Shown: piece by piece, positions 52,876 through 64,000 of the stretch
Layout: every line of letters begins with the position of its first letter
How positions within the stretch are numbered: the stretch's first letter is position 1
Assembly (NCBI GenBank): GCA_951213105.1
Contig: OX578137.1
Coordinates: forward strand, 59,786,736 to 59,850,735
Length of the DNA: 64,000 bases
From: Amaurobius ferox
Taxonomy: Eukaryota > Arthropoda > Arachnida > Araneae > Amaurobiidae
Reading direction: 5' to 3'
Translations under genes and position numbers: made by a program
Notes under the pieces: generated by a model
Told to the model about the DNA's origin: nothing
Database searches by the model: none
The model's input: only the letters and a program-made list of their open reading frames with translations

Positions 52876-53169
52876 GGCAGAAAATTCTTTGATGTAGAAA
52901 CAATAGAATTTTTCTGATAAAAGTATTTACTACACATTTTGGTAGATACTTCTATATAATTTTTTTTTAAATTCTTGTTTTAAGGTGTTTTATTCTTACT
53001 GATTATCTCTCCCAGGTGAAAACTTAGACATTTTAGGCCAAGATGTATCCATGTTTTGGAAGGTTTAGTACCAAAAAATGGCTAAATATAGCCATTTGGC
53101 AAAGTTTGCAGTGCGTTTATATAGGCAGTTTATGAAATCTAGTCATTTTTTTGCTCTAATTTTAGTCAT

Positions 53170-53485
53170 AACGGTCATCCAAGTATTGACAACATCGATC
53201 TCGTCTCTTGCACGGGGATGACCGAGAAACTGTGGTACAGGTTAAACCAGCCCTCCCAAGCAACCAACTTAGGGTTTACGCTTTTTGGGATGGGAGGCGG
53301 GGTAGTACCAATCTCCCGCCCAGCGAGAACACAACCAGTGGAGCGAGGTCAACAGACTCATTCACCGGACGAGGACCGAAGAGGGTCCCTCCAAGTCTGG
53401 ACTCCAGTCGCTGACGGGTTTAGGCTCGGGCAATGAATAGACACAGTTCATCCCCACGTCACATGGAAGAGTCCGAATCATGGAC
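53170..53485. repeat. GC-rich unclassified segment
   Basis: About 300 bp strikingly richer in GC than either flank (GGGATGGGAGGCGGGG, CTGACGGGTTTAGGCTCGGG). Two overlapping plus-strand frames of about 70 codons are open, but neither shows a domain. Probably a fragment of a retroposon I cannot place. Confidence 0.35.
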
Positions 53486-54259
53486 AGCTGGAAGGGGTGC
53501 GTTACAATATTTCGTATTTCTGTAGCAATTCTTCAATTCAGAAAACTTTTAAGGGCAATGATTAATCAAAAATATATTCCAGACTTATGGAAAAAAATTC
53601 AGCAGCAAAAAATTGGCTGTACAATTTCAAAATGCAGAATCTTGAAAAATTTTCTTACAGAGTCTGAATAACAACTTTTAATCATCATAAGCCACCAACA
53701 ATCAATTTCAGCACAAGTAGCGCACTAATTATATCTGACAAAATTTTGATTTCTGCCCTTACTACGCTTTTCACGTTAATCGGTAAGTTCAAGATGAAAA
53801 GGGTCATCAAAAATATCAACTGATACACTAGGTCAAAACATCTTAGAAGAAGACAAAATGCAGGAAGATGAGAAAAAAGAAAATGAAATAGAGCTGCTTC
53901 AATTAAAATCAAAAAGAATATTCAAGAAGAGTTAATTATTGTTTTAAAGGAAGACAAAAGCAAAACTGAAGCTGCTCAATCTAGTGCAAAGAAAATAAAC
54001 AAACGTCTTAAATTTTCTGAAAAATATCCAAAGTTGTGAGGTCATGAGAGCTGTTTTATCAAATTTAAAAAAAAATCAGCTTATCAATATCGCAATACTT
54101 TGACTATTAAATAGACAGTAAAAATGCACAGACAGACTTTCGATTTGTTATATAGAGATGTAAAGTAACTTCTAGAAGGTAACACATATTTACGATTCGT
54201 ATGCATCAATGTTTAAAATAAAATTTTATGTTTTTACCGGACATTAATATATTTCGTAA
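53486..54259. other. No gene seen
   Basis: AT-rich, Lys-codon-rich short frames without domain features. Confidence 0.45.
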
Positions 54260-54630
54260 GAGCAGATAAATACTTCAAATGCTTTAGAACCTTTAAATGC
54301 TTGCAGCTTAGATATTGAAGTATGACCTCTCCTCCCCCCCTCCCCCCTACACACATACGCACACTTTTTATTCTTTTTCTTTTGCGTGGAATGTTGCGTT
54401 GTGTGTGGGCTATGATCTAAAGTCCATCCATAGGTCCATTGGCAATTCCAATGCGTTCTTCGCATTGTCGATAATGGCCGTTCTTTTGCAACCCGAATTC
54501 CCTTTTGGACAATTTGCTGTATCGCCATCAGAAATAGCCATTTACGAGGAGCAACGAATATTCATCAGAAAACAGCAATGTTTTAAAGTTTGGGATGAAA
54601 TACCAAATTGGCCGAATATTTTGTAAGTGA
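54260..54630 (+). repeat. Dispersed repeat R5, copy 2
   Basis: Partner of 50,785-51,095, with a pyrimidine/CA-rich insert near 54,330-54,385. Confidence 0.65.
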
Positions 54631-55699
54631 TGTTTTATAGAAATTTTTGGTTCGTATATGCTTGCTTTCTTTATGAATATCATTTCAGGAGTTTTCAAAT
54701 TTATTCGAATTCAAAGTTCAAGGAGCAAAAATAGTTAAGGCCTTTAAAATGCAAAAAAAAAAATTTTTGTTGTTGTTTTGTTATTTTTTTGCTATTTTTG
54801 AATATTTTATGGCATATTAAAACCGTAGCTGTACCTTTATTTAAATATTTATTTAGCAACCTTCTAGATTTTAAATCTTCTTTTAGAACACTTATTCTAA
54901 CTAATACCGCAATTTTGTCCATTTTGAAAAGTTTCTATTTAATAAGTTCTGGAACAGGAAATTACGACTTTGTAAAATAAAGATTCAACAGTACTACATA
55001 ATTAAGCATGTGACGTAAAATAAAGAAATTTAAATATTTAACTTGCGTTAAAATTTGAGAGAATGAGCGAAAGAAGCACTTGGCGGTGAAAAAAGGGAAA
55101 AATTTCTAGGACTTATAGCTAAAAAATAGCTTGCCAGTAACTTTGAAATTTCACCAGCAGATAGAGGGCGTATAACCCCTGCGGCTATTAAGCTATATCA
55201 AATGAATGAATAGCCTTGACAATCCTAGTGGTAAAAAAGATAAATTTAATTACTTATTCATTTTGTGTATTTAACACGTCTAGAGCTTTTGCTCTGAAAG
55301 TGCCGTATTCTGTTTCATGATGGGCTGGTTAATAAGATATGAAATCTTGTTAAGACTTATTTTTTATTAAACATTCTGAGTACAGGCCCAAATATATTAA
55401 GGGATTACGAATATCTTGTAATAGTTTTTTTATACTTTCTTGTCGCTTTTCTGCTCAACTCAAGTGACATGTTTAGATCTTCTAGCTACTTAGGTACTTT
55501 TGTGAATTTGAGTCTAGTAGTTAGAAGAAACAGCACTGGAGAACAGCAATTTAAGCATTATAGTCAGCATTCTGAAAGGATTGTAATTGCCTCCAAAGTA
55601 CTACTAGTGCAGTAAAATATTGATTCCTCTAGTTTACGTTGTTTAACTGTCCAAATGTATTCAAGTCACATCTTACCGATTCAATTGAGCTTTTTTTAC
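54631..55699. other. No gene seen
   Basis: AT-rich sequence without recognised repeats or exons. Confidence 0.45.
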
Positions 55700-56290
55700 T
55701 CAAATTACAAAGTCATTACGCCCCTGTTTACTGAAAAGACTTCTGCGAATCAGCAAACAACACAATTCATGTTCTTTTCGTACAGCAGGTGGAAACAGCA
55801 GTGACCGTTGCTCAACTTTGGTGGTGCAGAAAAATCTACCTGGCCACGCATCAAGTGGTTCCAAAATTGGCGGATATCTCACCGAAACAAATGTTCCCAG
55901 GAAGTTCTTTATGTAGAAGGGGATTGATCTTGAAAATGCCGTTGCGTGAGGTTGGAAACATTGCGATTTTGACAGATGTGTTACGATTTTTCAGGTGCGT
56001 GATTTCTGCTTCAGCTCTCAATGGAACTGGGCCGCACGGAAGGGAGAATGACTCATTCCGGGGGTGCCTGGAAGATTAGTTGTCAATACTTATGTTCGTA
56101 GCCCCGTCGTTCTATTTTGCGAGGTACTGTTCCATCAATGATTACAGTGGCACTTCGATAGCGTATGAGGAAATCGATATATCTTCCGTTCTCGGGAATT
56201 GCAGCTCTTTGAAACTGCTGTTAACATCTCCCTCACCCTTCGCAAATTGCTAGACACGTCGGGACTATCACCTACTAATGTACTTTCATA
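55700..56290. other. Moderate-GC segment with an open frame, function unknown
   Basis: Composition is closer to coding than the flanks, and a plus-strand frame of 96 codons (55,789-56,079) is open. Its sequence has no motif I recognise, and a minus-strand frame overlaps it (55,700-55,882). There is no clear splice context. Could be an old retroposon or a host exon; I make no functional call. Confidence 0.25.
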
Positions 56291-56695
56291 TTAACAGAAG
56301 CATTCAATAGGGAAAAGGGGGTATTTCGTTTTCGTTTTCAATTTTATGTTTTTAGAATACCATTTTTGTTCGCTATAGATTAGGATTACATTTGAATATT
56401 CTATTTGAATAAATTTTTGTATTTTTTGTATGAAATAATTCAAAAATTAAATATCTGTGTGTTCATATTTAATAAATTATAAGCTAAAGTTCTCTATAAG
56501 GTACCATTTTTTGATAAATAGCATTTTCAATAAGGTTACAAACTAATTTTGACATTTAAGAATTGTGCCAATAGTCGCGTGCAAGCATTTTGTCAATATT
56601 ACCAATAGCGGCCCGCCCAATATGATATACGGTATATATTTCTAGTATGGAATTATATTAAACAATTTCCTATATTTAGACAACATGCTGAAAAA
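56291..56695. other. No gene seen
   Basis: AT-rich spacer before the hairpin element. Confidence 0.45.
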
Positions 56696-56855
56696 TAGAC
56701 AAAACTAAGGACAAAATGTTTTTAAAAAACGAAAGATCTTTTATTTAACATCCTAAAAGACGTACAAAATTCTGAGTAGTATTTTGTACGTCTTTTAGGA
56801 TGTTAAATAAAAGACCTTTCGTTTTTTATAAATGTTTTGTCCTTGGTTTTGTCTA
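56696..56855. mobile_element. Near-perfect hairpin MITE, TA-flanked
   Basis: The arms of about 73 bp begin GACAAAACTAAGGACAAAA and end TTTTGTCCTTGGTTTTGTC. The inner arms TTTAACATCCTAAAAGACG and CGTCTTTTAGGATGTTAAA meet at a loop of about 12 bp. TA lies at both outer edges. It is likely a mariner-type MITE or foldback insertion. Confidence 0.85.
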
Positions 56856-57193
56856 TTGTATGCAGACGTGTTGCCAACCTTGATTATGCTGAAAAATGTT
56901 CAAATCTCAATCTATAACAATAGTGGCTGTATGCTGTATTGAATTTAATCGAAAATATGTCCAAATTTGTTTCATGCCTAATAAAATAGTTAAAAATAAA
57001 CTGAAGCTCAATCAACATTTCTACTCAGAATAAAATGCATTGCAGGGTACTATGAACTTATGTACTACACTAATGTACTTACTATTACTAATGTTAGCCC
57101 AAAAAATGCAATATATACCATATATATGCGCTGAAATATTTCCTATATTCAGACATTATTGGGCAGATATTCCCCCCTTATTGGAAATATAAC

Positions 57194-58137
57194 AAAAAAT
57201 ATGATGTGGGCCGCACATGACTTTCCTTATATAATGCAATGAATTTATTACTTTTACAGTTAAAAAAATGTTATTCTTATAATAGATACTTATATTCTTT
57301 CGAAGATATTGCATTTTCTTCAATTAGTCGTCATTTTCATTGATGTAGCCTCATTTTTATCAATTTGGCAACATTTAAAAAAGTCGCCAAGTTGGCGACA
57401 TTCCGCCAAATTCGTCTCCAAAATCTCGCCAAGCATTATGGACGGAGAAATAAGTTATTCTTACAGCAGATAAATGACTATTGGCGTTCAAATACAAAAG
57501 TATTACTCAAAGTATCTTTCTCGTGAATGGAACGAGTTAGATCCACGAGAATGATATCACCAAATTTATCGCATGATATTACATATGAAAAGTGAACATG
57601 TTTCTTAAGAGTTAATATTGTTTGTTATTTTATTGTTTGTTATTTTGCTTAACTTTTTGATAAATTTATTTGAAAAATGTGCAGTATCTCGAGAACGGTT
57701 CATGCTAGCGTCCTGCAGTTTGTGTCAATCGTTTTCTAAGGAAAAATTACACAAGAAATGTCTGTTAGCGTAACTTTATTAAAGGTTTTGATTTTTTGAT
57801 GATTTTTTAAAAATTACACTCGAAAATTTAGGGGAGTTCTGAACATTCGATTGTATTTAAAAGCAATAGGCTTCCAGTATTCACGGATTGTGATTTTTGT
57901 ACCAAATGTCATTCGAATCGCTCCATTCGTTCGTGAGATATCGTCTCCACAGGCTCACTGACACACGCACACACACACACACACATACTTTCACATACAC
58001 ACACACATACATCACCTCAAACATGTTCGATTCATGATCAGGGATGCTTGAAACGTGTTCTCCCGTCGAAAACTCGAATTCGAGTTTTCAACCCCGTCAC
58101 AATACTTTCCTTATACATTATGTATATAAGGAAAGTA
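57194..58137 (+). repeat. Dispersed repeat R1, copy C
   Basis: ATGATGTGGGCCGCACATGA, AGTCGCCAAGTTGGCGACAT, TCTCGCCAAGCATTATGG, a CA microsatellite (57,960-58,005) and the end TATATAAGGAAAGTA match copies B, D and E. Confidence 0.82.
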
Positions 58138-59124
58138 AAAGGAAAGTAAAAAAGTTCAGAATTACATATTGTACTCTAATATTGGTTGTATTTGGATACT
58201 ATTGACTGTATGCCCCAAATTTTCCCTTAAAAAATAAATGAAGTACAATTTTAAAATCATTCTACATTTCTACTACAGAATTAACACTTTCACTATTAGT
58301 GTCAATGATCGTGGGCAAATGTTTAATTATTTATTATAAATGCTTATTTGCATCAACAACCATTATCATTATTTTTCTGCACTTCTATAGATATATTTTC
58401 TATGTACGAAAAAAATTGGTTAGGTTGCCAGTTGGTTCTTTGACGAGTAATTCAATCTACGTTATAGATTCATCTCACTAAAATTTGTAAAAGAAACCAA
58501 AACTTGCGAAATTAAATTTATTTACCACTTCAAAATTAAAAATAAAAATATTTATAATGGTGTTATACACTTCAAAGCACATAGGCCTTGATGTCAAACA
58601 TAACCTTATTTGGTAATCAAAAATTTTAATCAGCAGAGATTTAAAATATTTTCTATCTTTAGTGACACCTTTAACATATTAGAAAGACGTATATTTCGAA
58701 TTTTTTTTATAAATCAGTTACTTGAGATAAATGCATAAAATTTTCTGATCTACTAAAATTTATGTATTTGACCGTAGAAAAATTGTCAAGAAAGTAAAAT
58801 ATTAATATTTATATACTTAAAAGTCCTTACCCTGGCTCGGTCCTCTCACCATGTGGCTTAGAACATCTAATTGCCCTGTCGGGGCATACTTCAAAATGTA
58901 TTATATACTTAAAAATATATTAATATCGTTTTTTTTTTCATTTTTGAAATATCTATATTGTAGAGCATTTAAGATAATTCATAATATAGTTTAGCCTAGT
59001 TCGATTCAATAATTGTTGTATTTTAACAAAGTGTAAGCCTCAGTCTTAAATACCACGAAATTTTCGCTTTTTCCAATTTTAGTGCTTTGAGTGGGTAATT
59101 CAGTAAAATAATTTTAAACAATTT
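58138..59124. other. No gene seen
   Basis: AT-rich spacer between oppositely oriented R1 copies. The 60-codon frame at 58,299-58,481 has a hydrophobic stretch but no other support. Confidence 0.45.
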
Positions 59125-59265
59125 TTACTTTCCTTATATACATAATGTATAAGGAAAAAATTGTGACGGGGTAGAAAATTCGAATTCGAGTTCTCAACGG
59201 GAGAGCACGTTTTAAGCATCCCTGATCACGAATTGAACATTTTTAAAGTGATGGCTGTCTGTGTG

Positions 59266-59307
<42 letters not shown>

Positions 59308-60038
59308 TCTGTGGAGACGATAATTGATGAACGAATAGACCGATTAGAACGAAATTTGGTACAAAAATTACAATCAGTAACACTGGAAGCCTATTTTTTT
59401 TTATACATAATCGAATGTTTAAGTGAAATTTTGAGAAAATCGTCAAAAATCAGAACCTCTAATAAAGTTACTCAAATAGACATTTCTTATGTAATGTTTC
59501 ATTAGAAAACGATTGACATAAATTTTAGAACTCTAATATAAACCGTTCTCGAGATATTGCACATTTTTCAAAAAAATTATCAAAAAATCATATAAAATAA
59601 AAAAAAAATATTTCCTTTTGAGAAACATATTCACTTTTCATATGTAATACCATGCGATAAATTTGGTGACATCATTCTCGTGGATCTAGATCGTTCCATT
59701 CATGAAAAAAGATACTTTGAGTAATACTTTTGTATTTTAACGCCAATAGTCATTTATTTACTGTTAGAATAACTTATTTCTCCGTCGATAACGCTTGGCG
59801 AGATTTTGGCGACGAAATTGGTGGAATGTCGCCAACTTGGCGACTGTTTTAAATGTTGCTAAATTAACGAAAAACTCGCCAAATGGACAAAAATGACGAC
59901 TCATTGACGAAAATTCACTATCTTGGAAATAATATAAATATCAACTATAAAAATAATCTATTTCTTTTTTTACTGTAACTGTAGTAAATTCATTGCATTT
60001 TATAAGGAAAGCCATGTGTTGCCCACATCAGATTTTTT
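59125..60038 (-). repeat. Dispersed repeat R1, copy D
   Basis: Inverse orientation. It begins TTTTACTTTCCTTATATACA, then TGACGGGGTAGAAAATTCG, (GT)n at 59,258-59,305, CTTGGCGAGATTTTGGCGAC, and ends CATGTGTTGCCCACATCAGA. Confidence 0.82.
59258..59305. repeat. (GT)n microsatellite within R1
   Basis: About 23 dinucleotides with one GC interruption. The same position in the other R1 copies is a shorter GT/CA tract (60,365-60,412; 57,960-58,005). Confidence 0.9.
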
Positions 60039-60235
60039 AACAATGAAATAAAAAAAAAACTTCTATTTTACTAGACAAATCAAAGATAGCATCATAATAG
60101 AGTTCGTTTGCTCAGGTAATTTTATTAATTTGTTCGCCAGATATCATGGGCGAGAGACAAAACTTAACACCAAAATTTAACTAAAGCTATATTTTGCTCA
60201 TTGAGATTGACAAATTGTTCATATTAAAAAATATA

Positions 60236-61190
60236 TTACTTTCCTTATATACATAATGTATAAGGAAAGTATTGTGACGGGGTCGAAAATTCGAATTCGA
60301 GTTTTCGACGGGAGAGCACGTTTCAAGCATCCCTGATCACGAATCAAACATTTTTGAAGTGATGTCTGTGTGTGTGTGTGTGAAAGTATGTGTGTATGTG
60401 TGTGTGTGTGTCAGTGAGTCTGCGGAGACGATAACTGACGAACGAATGGACCGATTCGAACCAAATTTGGTACAAAAATCACAATCCGTAAACACTGGAA
60501 GCCTATTGTTTTTATACGCAATCGAATGTTCAGAACCCCCCTAAATTTTCGAATGAAATTTTGAAAAAATCGTCAAAAAATTAAAACCACTAATAAAGTT
60601 ACGCAAATAGACATTTCTTATGTAATTTTTCATTAGAAAACGATTGACATAAATTTTAGAACGCTAACGTGAACCGTTCTCGAGATATTGTACATTTTTT
60701 AAAAAAATTATCAAAAAGTCGTATAAAATAAAAAGAAAAATATTTCCTATTGAGAAACATGTTTACTTTTCATATGTAATACCATGCGATAAATTGAGTG
60801 ACATCCTTCTCGTGGATCTAGCTCGTTCCATTCTTGAAAAAAGATACTTTGAATAATACTTTTGTATTTGAACGCCAATAGTCATTTATCTGCTTTAAGA
60901 AAAATTTATTTCTTAGTGCATAACGCTTGGCGAGATTTTGGCGACGAATTTGGCGGAATGTCGCCAACTTGGCGACTTTTTTGAAATGTTGCCAAATTAA
61001 CGAAAATCTCGCCAAATGGATAAAAATGACGCTAAATCAATGAAAATGACGACTAATTGTCGAAAATTCAATATCTTGGAAAGAATATTAGTATCTACAG
61101 CAAGAAAATCCTATTTTTTTACTGTAAAAGTAGTAAATTCATTACATTATATAAGGAAAGTCATGTGTTGCCCACATCAGATTTTTTTAA
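60236..61190 (-). repeat. Dispersed repeat R1, copy E
   Basis: Same order as copy D: a terminal palindrome region TACTTTCCTTATATACAT, CGAATTCGAGTTTTCGACGG, a GT tract, a TTGGCGA cluster (60,925-61,010), and the end CATGTGTTGCCCACATCAGA. Confidence 0.82.
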
Positions 61191-61797
61191 GATTGGTTAG
61201 AAATAGGGCTAAATGCATTTTATAACATCGCAGCACTATTGGACTTACATCCGAATTCGTTCTTCAAATTTACAAAACTTTTTTATTTCTCCTCCCCTTG
61301 GCGAAAACACTTATTTTCCAACAACTATTATTTATCCGACGACTCACCCAAATATGCTTTATTTTCATTGGAAGCTATTTGATTAATAAATAATTCGTTA
61401 TTTGCCTTCGCGCGACGCCTTCAGCAATCTAGCCCATCCAGCTTCTCAACCTGTATATATCCCGGGCTTCTAATTAGCGATGGCTGCCATTATGGAACAA
61501 TTTTTTAATTCTTTATTTGATTTTTTCTATTCAGTTCCTTTCGCTCCTTGGCGAAGTTGCAGAGGTTTGTCTCGGGGTCAATGTCATTGTACTTCACTTA
61601 ATTTGCATGCCTGGGGCACGAATTTTTTTGCTTTGTCGCTTGTATTTCGTCTTCACTTTCACACACATGGAATGATGTTTTGCTATCTATGTCAATGCAG
61701 GATCTAATTACTTTTGTATGCTTCGGTTTCGCTAGATTTCGCTCTGTCTGAAAACTGTAAACCATTGATAACATTTTAAACACAGATATTAGATTTT
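61191..61797. other. No confident gene; short frames
   Basis: A 75-codon plus-strand frame at 61,480-61,707 is open in slightly GC-richer DNA, but it has no recognisable motif and no splice context. Confidence 0.35.
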
Positions 61798-62597
61798 ACT
61801 TTTTATTTTCCCTATATACATAGTATAATGCATATAGGGAAAGTATTGGGATGGAGTCGAAAATTCGAATTCGAGTTTTCGACGGAAGAGCACGTTTCAA
61901 GAATCTCTGAACCCGATCCACAGAGAAAGTCACTATTCACGCAAAACCACTTTAGCTACATCAGACTGGCGCCATTGTCGATTTTTTTTTAAAGCAAATT
62001 TTATATAAACACTCTTTATACTTTTTTTTATTATTAAAAACTAATAACACTTGTTTTATAACTCGAAAAAAACGACTTCAAAGATATATATATTTTTGGA
62101 ATAAACTCACATATTACATATTTTTAGAATCAATTGATAAAATTTAAAATACAGTTTATATGACTGAGTTAATTTTTCTATGAAATATTATGTAACAAAT
62201 TGATTGAGGAGTATACTCTTATGCAGCTGGTAAACGCTATTCCCGTGTTTAAATACTCACTATATTAGAATAGAATTCCCACGCCAACAAAGTAGCCCAA
62301 AACGTCAAATATAAATTCGTGAAATGTGAAATCAATTTCTTATTTCTATATTATTGTCACACACATACATAAGTTAATTTCATTATTAGATTTACCGTAT
62401 CTACTTTACATTACATTGATTTTTATAGGATTACACATAATATCGCTAACAAAATAGCGAACATTTCAATTTACGTTATATTGATTTAACGCAAATTTTG
62501 TCATTTTATCGATATTGAACAGAATTATTTTTCTGTTAAAGAAGTAAATTAATTGAATTTGTAAGGAAAGTCTTGTGTTGCCCACATAAGACTTTTG
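61798..62597 (-). repeat. Dispersed repeat R1, copy F (diverged interior)
   Basis: The outer ends match R1 (ATATAGGGAAAGTATTGGG, CGAATTCGAGTTTTCGACGG, then GGAAAGTCTTGTGTTGCCCA), but the TTGGCGA core is replaced by unrelated AT-rich sequence. Confidence 0.65.
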
Positions 62598-63278
62598 AAA
62601 TATAATTTCAACTTCCTTCTAATAATAATAAATCATAAGATGAATATTAATTCTTGGTTGATTTATTGAGTTCTGAAAAAATAAAATAATTATGTAAAAT
62701 GGCCATCAAAGAAATCAAAATTATTATCTGAGATTAAAATATCGTCTGCAATGCTGTCCAATTTTATTCAAGGGGAAAATAATGTTTAAGAGGATAAAGA
62801 AACATTTGTCATGTTTCAAGAATCAAAAACAATTCTATATTTGAAGTATTGAGAGAAATATCTTCCTTTATCATTTATTGTGGGGGAAAAAAAGAAAACT
62901 GAAAAATAGAACGGCATTTATGTGTGCAAAAACAATTATAAGTGTTTAAAATGCTATTTAACATATTTTTTTCAAATTAAGTAATAAATTATTCAAATTA
63001 GATTTATATCCGTGTTTCTTTAAATTTTGCGCTTCGATTATTTCTCGAATTTATTGCTTGCAAAATATTCTTTAAATGTTTACAAAAGTAAAACAGTGTT
63101 TCGCCATATTGAAAAATTTCCATTATACCCTTTTCAGAATGGGCGTGTTAAGAAGTTTTACAGTTCTTACTTCATTTTTTATTCGAAAAAGGATTAAGTG
63201 GAACCAAACTACCAAATATTGGAAGTTTTTGTTTTTAAAATAGTTCGTTTTAATAGATTACAACTACCACTATTTTAC
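62598..63278. other. No gene seen
   Basis: AT-rich sequence between R1 copy F and the arm-family repeat. Confidence 0.45.
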
Positions 63279-63328
63279 ATTTTTAACACTTTACAACAAA
63301 GTTGAAAAGTGTTTATGACTTTGTTCAT

Positions 63329-63362
<34 letters not shown>

Positions 63363-64000
63363 CGTTAGCACGATAACTGCCGTAAAAATGACTTAATCAA
63401 AATGAAATTTTAGTATGTTGTTCAGACGGTCTGTAGGACCTATGGGAATATAAATGAATAATATCACACAATTAGTTTTGGATTGAACCCGGGTTGAAAA
63501 AATGAAATACATTGAGCCCTATGGGACCTAATTTTTCTAACATTTTTTAAGCGGATTTAAAATTTACAAATTGCTTCGAAAATTTTAGGTAATAGTCAAA
63601 TTGTTCCATAAAATATATAAAAAAAAATTCAGCTAAATATATTCATAGTTTTTTAAATAAAAATTAAAATAATAATTACACATCTTATATGAAACGATCA
63701 CGTGACCATGATATGAAACGATCACATGACCCCCTTCAAAATGATATATGGCATCCATCTTGTTTCAAATTCGTGATTTTTTAAAGTTCTTTTTAATTCA
63801 TATTGAGTGTTGTATCCATCCTAAAACTACTTTATTTCTGCTTAAATTCTGTGCATCTACATACTAAAACAACACAATGACAATATATTTGAGTTTAAAT
63901 TCTCATTCAAATTTGATTATTTCTACAATTAAGCCTATTTTTCACCTATGTAAAATGTAAACAGCAAAATATGTAGAATGAGTTGTATTAGAATTACTGT
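63279..64000 (+). repeat. Arm-family repeat, copy running off the window
   Basis: TTTTTAACACTTTACAACAA, GAAAAGTGTTTATGACTTTG, a CTGT microsatellite (63,328-63,362), GTTAGCACGATAACTGCCG and paired CACGTGAC/CACATGAC sites match 15,253-16,000. The rest lies beyond 64,000. Confidence 0.88.

Noticed and set aside
59233..60544. Open frames of 61-90 codons beginning in the GT tracts of R1 copies
   Set aside because: The frame is set by the dinucleotide repeat and breaks in other copies; no coding constraint is visible.
61480..61707. 75-codon frame in slightly GC-richer DNA
   Set aside because: No motif, splice context or repeat conservation to support a gene.

Overview
This window reads as AT-rich animal nuclear DNA, most likely from an arthropod. 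The 5S rRNA-like sequence at the left edge is of arthropod type, the transposons belong to families common in arthropods, and there are no operons or ribosome-binding-site-led genes. I could not fix the taxon further; a chelicerate is only a guess. Almost everything recognisable is mobile or repetitive DNA. The only intact long reading frame is the polyprotein of a young Ty3/gypsy-type LTR retrotransposon. Host coding sequence is limited to one good candidate first exon of a FERM-domain (band 4.1-like 4A) gene at 24,950-25,036 (+) and two weaker exon-like stretches at 11,760-11,948 and 13,266-13,385 (+). LAYOUT. 1-290: a SINE with a 5S rRNA-derived head (-). 326-1,483: a broken mariner/IS630-type element (+). 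1,961-3,383: a Merlin (ISXO2-like) DNA transposon with a partial transposase (-). 3,575-4,350: a tandem duplication of about 460 bp. 4,640-5,680: a 1-kb palindrome sharing a minisatellite with the Merlin copy. 7,332-9,210: a pogo-like element in a tandemly duplicated host segment that preserves the empty site. 9,301-11,759: AT-rich DNA. 11,760-13,385: two exon-like stretches with tRNA-headed SINEs between them. 13,546-16,622: a 3.1-kb palindrome carrying (GACA)n tracts. 17,824-24,450: hAT-type MITEs, SINEs and hairpins. 24,530-25,036: promoter-proximal region and first coding exon of the FERM candidate. 25,210-33,696: probably its intron 1, with a satellite-like array and several copies of two dispersed repeat families, here called R1 and R2. 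33,697-44,170: one arm of the 13.5-16.6 kb family, split by the 9.5-kb LTR retrotransposon (34,432-43,910, minus strand). 44,205-45,612: an R2 copy split by a TTAA-flanked MITE. 46,657-48,128: a Tc1 element. 48,198-50,510: nested hAT MITEs, including a three-level SINE/MITE/MITE nest. 51,191-51,756: an internally deleted mariner with about 95-bp inverted ends. 56,696-56,855: a near-perfect hairpin. 57,194-62,597: four R1 copies. 63,279-64,000: another arm copy running off the window. HOW THE PARTS RELATE. No metabolic or defence system is visible. The biological content is layered transposition. Several insertions can be dated relative to one another because their target-site duplications and paralogous empty sites are preserved. 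The LTR element (LTRs identical in length and, by eye, in sequence) is the youngest large insertion. The DNA-transposon transposases are all broken or truncated, so those copies are not autonomous.
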